Assembly: GCA_030654075.1 (NCBI GenBank)
Contig: JAURYB010000004.1
Location: 1 to 55,076, forward strand
Source: Bacteroidales bacterium
GTDB lineage: Bacteria; Bacteroidota; Bacteroidia; Bacteroidales; UBA4417
Length of the DNA stretch: 55,076 nucleotides
Reading direction: 5' to 3'
Shown: positions 27,003-33,546 of the stretch, piece by piece
Numbering within the stretch: position 1 is the first letter of the stretch
Layout: each line of letters begins with the position of its first letter
Program-made: the position numbers and the translations under genes
Notes under the pieces: model-generated
Databases searched by the model: none
What the model was told of the DNA's origin: nothing
The model's input: the letters and a program-made list of their open reading frames with translations, nothing else

Positions 27003-28346
27003 TTAGAGATTGTATTTGCTGATCATGCGATAAACCGTTGCTCTACTGATATCCAGCTTATTAGCAACCATCACCGCATTTTTATTGTACATTTTCAGGA
27101 AATGACTGAGTATACGTACATTGTACTCTTCCATGGTAAGTTCCTGGTCAAGAATATTATTACCTTCCTGAGTGGATTGTATTTGTAAATCATCAGGCAT
27201 AATTATTTCACCTTCAGATAATATGACTGACAACTCGATGATCGATTTAAGCTCCCGTATGTTGCCGGGAAAACTGTAAGCAATTATTTTTTTCTGTGCC
27301 TGCGACGAAAGCGTTTTGAGCGGCATTTTGTTCTCCTTACAGAACAATTTCACAAAATAATTGGCAAGCAATAATATGTCACTGCCTCTTTCGCGCAAAG
27401 GAGGCAGCACAATTGGCAGTCCCATAAGCCTGTAATACAAATCCATACGAAATGTGCCTGCTTTCACCAGAGCTGCAAGGTCTTTGTTGGAGGCTGTAAT
27501 GATGCGGACATCAACTTTAACTTCCTTGTTAGAGCCAACCCTGATAATTTCACGTTCCTGCAAAACCCTTAGCATTTTGCTCTGCATGTTCATATCCATT
27601 TCCGATATTTCGTCAAGGAAAAGAGTTCCCTTGTTGGCTTCCTCAAACTTACCAATCCTTTGAGCCACAGCACCTGTAAACGATCCTTTTTCGTGTCCGA
27701 ATAATTCGCTTTCGATTAAATCAGCAGGTATGGCGCTTACGTTGATTGCGACAAAAGGATATTTACTCCTTGCCGAATTATAATGCAATGCTTTAGCTAC
27801 CAAATCTTTACCAGTACCAGTCTCCCCATATACAGAAACGCTGATATTATTATTAAGCGCTTTTTGCATCAATGCGAACACCGATTTTAAAGGTGCGCTC
27901 TGTCCGATAATCAGGTTTGAAAAGGAGTATTTTTCTGTCACAGCCTCTTTCAAGGTCTGGTTTTCCTGCCTTAACTGATGATTCTCCTGGATATTTGTTA
28001 ATGCCCGCCAGAGCCTTTTAGGAGCATCATCATTTTTTACAATATACTCATAGGCGCCTTCTTTAAGCAGATCAATGGCAGTGGTTATATCCTCCTGCCC
28101 TGATATCATGATCACAGGAATTAAGGGATTGTTCTTTTTGATCTTTGCCAGTGCTTCGCCACCTGTACACCCGGGCAAGGAATAATCCAGCGTAATTGCC
28201 ATCGGTTGCTTGTACAGATTCTTGAAACAATCTTCTGCATTTGTAAACTTCTCAACTACATAATCAGGGTTCAGTTTCAGATTGTATTCCAGTAAATCGG
28301 CATACCAGGAATCATCTTCAACAACAAAAATCAAGGATGTATTCAT
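27003..28346 (-). CDS. Sigma-54-dependent response regulator (NtrC type)
   Basis: Transcription activator of 447 residues acting on sigma-54 RNA polymerase. REC domain 1-120 with phospho-acceptor Asp54 (ITLDYSLPG), AAA+ domain about 145-370 with Walker A GETGTGK (174-180), GSFTGA loop (221-226, variant of GAFTGA that keeps the key Phe), Walker B GTLFLDEI, and a C-terminal Fis-type helix-turn-helix (about 405-447, NAVMVANKLDISRATVYRMI). The acidic pair EDD at 10-12 is intact. A well-spaced promoter lies just upstream. It is first in a likely operon with the hybrid histidine kinase, which probably phosphorylates it by relay. No sigma-54 (-24/-12) target was identified in the window. Confidence 0.93.
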   Translation of the reverse strand: MNTSLIFVVEDDSWYADLLEYNLKLNPDYVVEKFTNAEDCFKNLYKQPMAITLDYSLPGCTGGEALAKIKKNNPLIPVIMISGQEDITTAIDLLKEGAYEYIVKNDDAPKRLWRALTNIQENHQLRQENQTLKEAVTEKYSFSNLIIGQSAPLKSVFALMQKALNNNISVSVYGETGTGKDLVAKALHYNSARSKYPFVAINVSAIPADLIESELFGHEKGSFTGAVAQRIGKFEEANKGTLFLDEISEMDMNMQSKMLRVLQEREIIRVGSNKEVKVDVRIITASNKDLAALVKAGTFRMDLYYRLMGLPIVLPPLRERGSDILLLANYFVKLFCKENKMPLKTLSSQAQKKIIAYSFPGNIRELKSIIELSVILSEGEIIMPDDLQIQSTQEGNNILDQELTMEEYNVRILSHFLKMYNKNAVMVANKLDISRATVYRMISKYNL

Positions 28347-28362
28347 AATGAAAATTTGATAT

Positions 28363-28394
28363 CAAATGTAGTGATTTTAACCAAATTGAAACAA
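28363..28394 (-). promoter_or_regulatory. Promoter of the response regulator gene
   Basis: Minus-strand TACATTTG (28363-28370) matches the -7 consensus and a TTG (28392-28394) stands at a 21-bp spacing, the expected -33 position. It lies 16 bp before the ATG, so the leader would be short. Confidence 0.5.
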
Positions 28395-28505
28395 TTATCT
28401 CAATATGAAACAAGTATTACTATTAGTTTTTTTCTTACTCTACTGGTTATCATTATTTTAAATAAACGGAATAACTTTTGCTATGTGTAGGTAAAATAGT
28501 AAAAT

Positions 28506-28952
28506 ATGTTTATCCTTCTGGCAGATAGTAATAAGTTTTATATAGCAGTTTTACAGACTATGCTGTCTCAGGCAGGATTTAATTGTATTGAAAGTGCATG
28601 TAACAGTGTGGAGTGTCTTTTTCAGCTTAATTATAAAAATCGTCCCGATGTTTTAATTATTGATGAAAGTCTGTGCGACGCTGATGGAGTGAATATAATA
28701 GAAAAAGTTCGCTATACGCTGCCACACACAAAGATTATTATTTTGATCGGGGCGGAATCGGATCTGAATATTAATGTTCTGCCTGATAACAAAGCTATTT
28801 TCTTTATGGAGAAAAGCAGCGTGAATGCCGATAATCTGCCGCAGGTATTGTACAATATATTTACCGAGAAAATAAGTTCCGCCAAAGTACCTCAGGTGAA
28901 CAAAGTGTATTTGTCATTAAGAAGATCATTCACAGGAATGTTGAATTTTTAA
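28506..28952 (+). CDS. Receiver-domain-only protein, divergent
   Basis: Protein of 148 residues that is nearly all REC domain. The likely phospho-acceptor Asp lies in VLIIDESLCDADG (about 57). The usual N-terminal acidic pair is reduced to one Asp (LLADSNKF), the conserved Thr/Ser after strand 4 is replaced (IIILIGAESD), and the conserved Lys is present (FMEKSS). Phosphorylation may therefore be weak or absent. It is transcribed away from the sigma-54 activator, 159 bp apart, so it may tune that system as a phosphate sink or adaptor. That role is an inference from position. No output domain; the C-terminal 30 residues are unrecognised. Confidence 0.7.
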   Translation: MFILLADSNKFYIAVLQTMLSQAGFNCIESACNSVECLFQLNYKNRPDVLIIDESLCDADGVNIIEKVRYTLPHTKIIILIGAESDLNINVLPDNKAIFFMEKSSVNADNLPQVLYNIFTEKISSAKVPQVNKVYLSLRRSFTGMLNF

Positions 28953-29370
28953 TATTCTGCTATCATCCCAAATCGCATTGTGCCTGATCAGGAAAACAAG
29001 ACTCGCGTATAAAGACAAATGCTTTCTCAATGGCATTTTCAAATTAAAATTCCGATTTCTTCAATCTCTAAAAGCCCTTCCTATTGGAATGTTTTAGAAG
29101 TTAGCTAAAATGATTAATAATTGTTGCGCCAATTCCAATAGCTCTTCTTCTGCCTAGGTATACCAAAACATCCGTGTTCCACAAATAGCTTATTGCAAAA
29201 TCAAATGCTATATTTTGCCACGTTTCCTGGTCATGTTTCAGTATTTATAAACTTTTTTTGACGGCAGCAATAGAAATTCGTCTATATAAAATGGCGATTA
29301 TTGATGTTTAGGAAATATTTTTTAAAATAAAATATTTTCCATAATACTGTTTAACAATATCTTACAAATT

Positions 29371-29430
29371 TATTACTGAAATATAAGTTGTATTACTGCT
29401 TTTACAGTTGCATTACTGCAAAAGCAGTTG
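29371..29430 (+). promoter_or_regulatory. Three tandem 20-bp operator-like repeats
   Basis: TATTACTGAAATATAAGTTG (29371-29390), TATTACTGCTTTTACAGTTG (29391-29410) and CATTACTGCAAAAGCAGTTG (29411-29430) follow each other without a gap. The last two contain dyads ACTGC-N4-GCAGT and ACTG-N6-CAGT, as expected for a dimeric repressor. The array covers the -33 region and ends at the -7 element, so a bound repressor would block polymerase. BlaI encoded 47 bp downstream is the obvious candidate. Confidence 0.8.
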
Positions 29431-29438
29431 TATATTTG
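29408..29438 (+). promoter_or_regulatory. Promoter of the blaI-blaR1-like operon
   Basis: TTG (29408-29410), a 20-bp spacer and TATATTTG (29431-29438) match the Bacteroidota -33/-7 consensus closely. It is embedded in the operator repeats. Confidence 0.7.
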
Positions 29439-29476
29439 CCGTGAAATAATATTCATTTTATCAAAGTTCTCCCTTT

Positions 29477-29863
29477 ATGAAAAAACTAACTACCGCTGAA
29501 GAAGATGTAATGCAGATTTTGTGGAGGCTCGAAAAAGGATTCGTTAAAGATATTCTCGAACAGTTTCCTGATCCGAAACCACCTTACACAACTGTGTTAT
29601 CTGTTATCCGGGTTTTGGAGAAAAAAGAGTTTGTAAGCCACATCCAATATGGGAATACCTACGAATATTTTGCCCTTGTCCTCAAGGATGAATATGCCGG
29701 TGAATATTTCAATCATTTCCTGTCGGGATATTTCAATAACTCATTCCCTAAAATGGCGGCTTTCTTTGCCCAGGAAAACAACCTGACCATGAGCGAACTC
29801 GAAGAGATTATGCGCCTCACCGAAAAGGAACTTAACCAACCCAACAACGGAACTAATGGATAA
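29477..29863 (+). CDS. BlaI/MecI/CopY-family repressor
   Basis: DNA-binding repressor of 128 residues. A winged helix-turn-helix takes up the first 75 residues (LTTAEEDVMQILWRLEKGFVKDILEQF ... TTVLSVIRVLEKKEFV, the family's characteristic pattern) and a short helical dimerisation part follows. BlaI/MecI repressors are cleaved when a BlaR1/MecR1 partner senses its signal. The gene overlaps the next by 8 nt (ATGGATAA), so the two are translationally coupled. It probably regulates itself through the operator array directly upstream. No beta-lactamase gene is nearby, and in Bacteroidota such pairs often serve other, unknown signals. Confidence 0.9.
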   Translation: MKKLTTAEEDVMQILWRLEKGFVKDILEQFPDPKPPYTTVLSVIRVLEKKEFVSHIQYGNTYEYFALVLKDEYAGEYFNHFLSGYFNNSFPKMAAFFAQENNLTMSELEEIMRLTEKELNQPNNGTNG

Positions 29864-31691
29864 CATAGTTGAATACCTTATAAAATCGGGTATAGCACTC
29901 AGTGTTTTCTACCTGTTTTACTGGCTGCTGATGCGTAAATCCACTCATTTTGGACTTAACCGCTTAACCTTAGCCACATCCTTACTCGCATCATTGGTTT
30001 TGCCGTTAATCAAAATCGATCTTACTCCCGAAGTGGTTGCCACCAGCATTCCTGTTATGAGTATTGACCTTACAACAATTGTCCAGGCCGTAAGCAAGCC
30101 GGAACCGGCATGGGGAATACGCGAAATAGTACTTCTGGTTTATTTCTCAGGCTTGGCAATCACTCTTTTCAGGCTTATATATCAATCCATGTACATTCAT
30201 GTGATTTCGAAAATGTCGCGCACTATTACCAAAGGCAAGCATACCATAGTTTTGGTTGAGAAAGACATAACGCCATTTGCGTACTTCAGCAAAATTTTTA
30301 TCCCGGCTTCAAAAATGGAAGAAAGCTCGTTCGAAAGTATCCTTGCACATGAAAAATCTCATCTGAGTCAATACCATTACATTGACCTGTTCCTGATTGA
30401 GGTTGTAACGATTGTGCAATGGTTTAACCCGATAGTATGGCTGTACGAACGCTCTGTAAAAGAAGTACATGAATATATGGCCGATGATGAAGTTCTTAAA
30501 CAGGGAGTATCAAAAGGAAATTACCAGGCTTTATTAGTGAACCAGGCTTTAGGCGGCCCGGTGTTTACCATATCTCACCAATTTAATCAATCACTTATCT
30601 TAAAACGTATCGTTATGATGACTAAAATGAAATCACCGCAACTGGCAAAGATTAAAGTGCTGCTTTTTATTCCACTGACAGCCATTTTACTGATGGCTTT
30701 TTCGAACCCGGAACATATAGTAAATCCGGTAGTTGAAAAGGTTGGAACACTTACTCAACAGATTACAGGGATAATTATTCTACCTGATAACAGCACTTCC
30801 CTGAATATCTCTGATTCAGAAAAAGGGCCAATACTGATAAAAGGCAAAGTTATTGATGCGTCTACATCCAAACCAATTGAAGGAGTATCAATTATTATTC
30901 AGGGGACAACAACTGGGACAACTACAGATAAAAACGGAGCTTTTAAAATTAAATCTGAATCATCGGACTTAATACTTATGTTTTCTCACATTGGATTTAA
31001 TGCCTCATTTAATGAATTTAAATCGGATAACCATAATGCCATTATCCAAATGGTGAAAAATGTTCAAGAGTTGACGGAGGTTGTTGTTTCGTATCCCAAC
31101 GAAAATCAGAGCATAAAGCCAACGCCTTATTATGTGCTTGATAACGCTCCTTCGGATGAAGCAACGGTTAAAGCACTTCTTCCAGATGGAATTGAATCCG
31201 TTTCCGTATTAAAAGACGAAAGTGCTACCATTCATTATGGAGAAAAAGGGAAAAACGGAGTTGTTCTTATTACTACTAAGAAAGGAAAGGCGGCTGAAGA
31301 TAACTCAGGCAAGAATGAAAATATTATAAAAGTGCAAGGCGTAAAAGTTGAAAAAAGTGATAAAGAAGGAGTTTATACAGTGGTAGAACAGTTACCTTCC
31401 TTCCCTGGAGGAGAAGATGAACGCGTCAAATTCCTTTCTAATAACTTAAAAGTTCCATCAGATGGATTAAAAGAAGGTTTGGAAGGTACAGTTTATGTTA
31501 CTTTTGTTGTGAAAGAAGACGGCTCAATTAAGGATGCTAAAATTCTTCGCGGATTGGGAAAAACTTATGACGAAGAGGTATTAAGAGTTGTAAACTTGAT
31601 GCCAGCATGGCTACCTGGTGTTCAACGTGGTAAAGCTGTAGCTGTACAGTTTAATATGCCAGTGAAATTTTCGAAAAATAAGTTGTTTTAA
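29856..31691 (+). CDS. BlaR1-like M56 metallopeptidase with SusC-plug-like and TonB domains
   Basis: Membrane sensor/protease of 611 residues. The N-terminal part has several membrane helices and the zinc motif HEKSH (165-169) with downstream EYMAD, typical of M56 peptidases (BlaR1/MecR1). Instead of a penicillin-binding sensor domain it carries a carboxypeptidase-regulatory-like beta domain (about 330-400, KGKVIDASTSKPIEGVSI), a TonB-receptor plug-like stretch (about 425-475, SVLKDESATIHYGEKGKNGV, the conserved SusC signature) and a TonB C-terminal domain (about 525-605, GTVYVTFVVKEDGSIKDAKI). The partner is the overlapping BlaI-like repressor, the likely cleavage target. The ligand is unknown; the plug and TonB pieces suggest a link with outer-membrane transport. 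A terminator follows at 31705. Confidence 0.88.
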   Translation: MDNIVEYLIKSGIALSVFYLFYWLLMRKSTHFGLNRLTLATSLLASLVLPLIKIDLTPEVVATSIPVMSIDLTTIVQAVSKPEPAWGIREIVLLVYFSGLAITLFRLIYQSMYIHVISKMSRTITKGKHTIVLVEKDITPFAYFSKIFIPASKMEESSFESILAHEKSHLSQYHYIDLFLIEVVTIVQWFNPIVWLYERSVKEVHEYMADDEVLKQGVSKGNYQALLVNQALGGPVFTISHQFNQSLILKRIVMMTKMKSPQLAKIKVLLFIPLTAILLMAFSNPEHIVNPVVEKVGTLTQQITGIIILPDNSTSLNISDSEKGPILIKGKVIDASTSKPIEGVSIIIQGTTTGTTTDKNGAFKIKSESSDLILMFSHIGFNASFNEFKSDNHNAIIQMVKNVQELTEVVVSYPNENQSIKPTPYYVLDNAPSDEATVKALLPDGIESVSVLKDESATIHYGEKGKNGVVLITTKKGKAAEDNSGKNENIIKVQGVKVEKSDKEGVYTVVEQLPSFPGGEDERVKFLSNNLKVPSDGLKEGLEGTVYVTFVVKEDGSIKDAKILRGLGKTYDEEVLRVVNLMPAWLPGVQRGKAVAVQFNMPVKFSKNKLF

Positions 31692-31704
31692 AATCGTTTA
31701 CTGC

Positions 31705-31740
31705 ACAGGGGTTGGATTATTTCCTTCCCCTGTTTTTTTA
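31705..31740 (+). terminator. Terminator after the blaR1-like gene
   Basis: ACAGGGG (31705-31711) pairs with CCCCTGT (31727-31733), followed by a T-run (TTTTTTTATTTT), 14 bp past the stop. Confidence 0.75.
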
Positions 31741-31755
31741 TTTTGAGATATTCTA

Positions 31756-32089
31756 AGAGACTGTTTAAATTTACATCTTAAAAATAATCTGTTATTTCTG
31801 ATTTACCAAAAACAGAATCCAGTAGGATTTTTCAGTTTTTTTAACGCTTTACCAAAGAGTGGGTAAAATGAAAAATCAACATGTTCCCTTCAGGGATCAA
31901 GGGTAAAAACATGTTGATTTTTTATTTTCGTAAAGTAGAATTAAGTACAAGTCGGAAGCGAAAAGTCCGAAGACGGAAGAATACCAGGTTGATGTTTATA
32001 TTTTAGCAGATACTTTTAGCTATCTCCCCTCGCCGTCTCTCCTCCTCACCCCTCCTGAAAGTTAAAATAAATAATTTTAAACAGTCTCT
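31756..32089. mobile_element. MITE-like element with 14-bp terminal inverted repeats
   Basis: AGAGACTGTTTAAA (31756-31769) is perfectly mirrored by TTTAAACAGTCTCT (32076-32089), with TA directly outside both ends (31754-31755, 32090-32091), compatible with a TA target duplication. The 334-bp interior has no coding capacity. It includes a hairpin with AATCAACATGTT/AACATGTTGATT arms (31873-31918) and a GTCGGAAG-type repeat (31951-31980). Non-autonomous element is the simplest reading; no transposase is in the window. The TA duplication is only two bases and could be chance. Confidence 0.65.
31871..31923. repeat. Nested hairpin inside the MITE-like element
   Basis: Outer arms AAAAATCAACATGTT (31871-31885) and AACATGTTGATTTTT (31908-31922) enclose an inner CCCTT/AAGGG pair. 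A T-run follows, so it may also act as a terminator. Confidence 0.7.
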
Positions 32090-32187
32090 TAATGCGCCGC
32101 CAGCCAGTTATCCCCTGTATTCATCTCTACCTCCACCGGAACATCAAGCGATAAGGCAGTACTCATCAAATCGCCGACAATCTGTTC
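32089..32187 (-). pseudogene. Orphan second copy of the polA 3' end
   Basis: Minus-strand fragment that translates to QIVGDLMSTALSLDVPVEVE followed by MNTGDNWLAAH and a stop. The intact polA ends QIVGDLMRTALPLDVPVEVE plus the same final 11 residues. The DNA differs at about 10 of 95 positions, mostly at silent sites, so this fragment came from a polA allele that had been under selection, not from a recent copy of the neighbour. Homology stops abruptly near 32187. The fragment directly abuts the MITE-like element (its stop codon overlaps the element edge). Confidence 0.85.
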
Positions 32188-32276
32188 GGGGAAACAAAAA
32201 AAAAGTAATGACAACATTAATCAGTATTTAAATTAATATATGAAATATATTTAGACTATAATCGTAACTTTTACCA

Positions 32277-32284
32277 TATCTTTG
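32277..32284 (+). promoter_or_regulatory. Candidate -7 element for the ATPase gene
   Basis: TATCTTTG matches TAnnTTTG and lies 27 bp before the chosen ATG. No clear -33 motif. Confidence 0.4.
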
Positions 32285-32311
32285 TATAATTACGATTATA
32301 ACCTGACAATT

Positions 32312-33523
32312 ATGATACAAAGAAAACGTTATCTTGAACGAATAAAACCGTTTATTGATAAACCTGTAATAAAAGTAATTACAGGAATTCGCCGATGTGG
32401 TAAAAGCACGTTTCTAAAGCTTATAGTCAACGAAATACTTGAAAATGGAGTTAACCCGGAAAATATTCTTCTGATAAATAAAGACTCACTTGAATTCGAT
32501 CAACTAAAAACCTACCAGCAACTGGCAACTTATGTTGTAGAACATTTTAAGAATTTGACTGGTAAAAAGTACTTATTTATTGACGAAGTACAGGAAATTG
32601 AAGGATGGGAAAAAGCAATATCAGGTTTTCTGTCCGACGAAATAGCAGACTTGTTTATCACAGGTTCAAACTCAAGAATGCTCTCTTCAGAACTGGCTAC
32701 TTACATCTCGGGCAGGTATATTGAATTCAAAATGTATCCACTTACATTCTCTGAATTTTTAAAATTCCGCGATGTTACCGAACCAGAAAAAGCAGAGTCG
32801 GAATTTGGACTATTTATGAAATATGGCGGATTTCCAGGCATACACCACATGGAATATGATGATGAGGTTATCGACCAGTATATAACATCAATTTACAATA
32901 CAATTCTGTTGAAAGATGTTGTATCACGGAATAATTTGAGGGATATAACACTTCTGGAAAGAATATCTCAATTCGCAGCAAATACTTGTGGAAATATTAC
33001 TTCCTCAAAAAAAATATCCGACTTCCTTAAATCACAAAAAGTAAAAGGATCGGTTGATACTGTTCAGAATTACCTTAGTATGCTTACCGCTGCATTTATC
33101 TTCCATAAAGTTGCCAGATTTGATATTAAAGGAAAACGCCTGCTCGAAATACATGAGAAATATTATATGGGAGATATTGGATTAAAGCATAGTATGCTAG
33201 GCTATAAGATGAACGACATTTCCGGACACCTCGAAAATATCGTTTTTCTTGAACTTTTATCCAGGGGATATAAAGTAAGTATTGGAAAAATCAATGAATT
33301 AGAAGTTGATTTTATTGCTACCCGAAAGGATCAGCAGATATATATTCAGGTTGCCTATCTACTTGCAGATAATAAAACTATTGACCGTGAATTTGGGGTT
33401 CTGGAAAAAATAAATGATAACTATCCTAAAATTGTTTTATCTCTTGACAAATTCCATAGCACTGATAGGAATGGGATCAAATGGTATAACCTGATTGAAT
33501 TCCTGAGAGCCGAATATATTTAA
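32312..33523 (+). CDS. AAA_14/DUF4143 family ATPase
   Basis: Protein of 403 residues from the chosen start (MIQRKRYLERI; the frame opens 10 codons earlier but that part overlaps the -7 element). It has an N-terminal AAA ATPase with Walker A GIRRCGKST (about 25-33) and Walker B KYLFIDEVQEIEGW, and a C-terminal DUF4143 part with the family pattern NIVFLELLSRGYKVSIGK and a PD-(D/E)xK-like ELEVDFIATRKDQQIYIQVAY. Such genes are common in Bacteroidota and archaea, often as multiple scattered copies; their function is not established. It is flanked on both sides by polA 3' end sequence, which suggests a mobile history. AT-rich compared with polA. It converges on polA with 23 bp between the stops. 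Confidence 0.88.
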   Translation: MIQRKRYLERIKPFIDKPVIKVITGIRRCGKSTFLKLIVNEILENGVNPENILLINKDSLEFDQLKTYQQLATYVVEHFKNLTGKKYLFIDEVQEIEGWEKAISGFLSDEIADLFITGSNSRMLSSELATYISGRYIEFKMYPLTFSEFLKFRDVTEPEKAESEFGLFMKYGGFPGIHHMEYDDEVIDQYITSIYNTILLKDVVSRNNLRDITLLERISQFAANTCGNITSSKKISDFLKSQKVKGSVDTVQNYLSMLTAAFIFHKVARFDIKGKRLLEIHEKYYMGDIGLKHSMLGYKMNDISGHLENIVFLELLSRGYKVSIGKINELEVDFIATRKDQQIYIQVAYLLADNKTIDREFGVLEKINDNYPKIVLSLDKFHSTDRNGIKWYNLIEFLRAEYI

Positions 33524-33546
33524 TTCATTGCAAGTCTGATATTTAA

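Larger units (their letters stand above)
28953..29476. other. Spacer upstream of blaI-like gene
   Basis: No gene seen. The last 110 bases hold three tandem 20-bp operator-like repeats and a well-spaced promoter; the first 400 bases show nothing recognised. Confidence 0.6.
31692..32311. other. Repeat-rich spacer between blaR1-like and ATPase genes
   Basis: Holds the blaR1 terminator (31705-31740), a MITE-like element (31756-32089), a decayed second copy of the polA 3' end (32089-32187) and an AT-rich leader with a candidate -7 element (TATCTTTG, 32277-32284) before the ATPase start. Confidence 0.7.

Noticed and set aside
31756..32089. Complete insertion sequence
   Set aside because: The interior is 300 bp without a reading frame; only a non-autonomous element can be supported.
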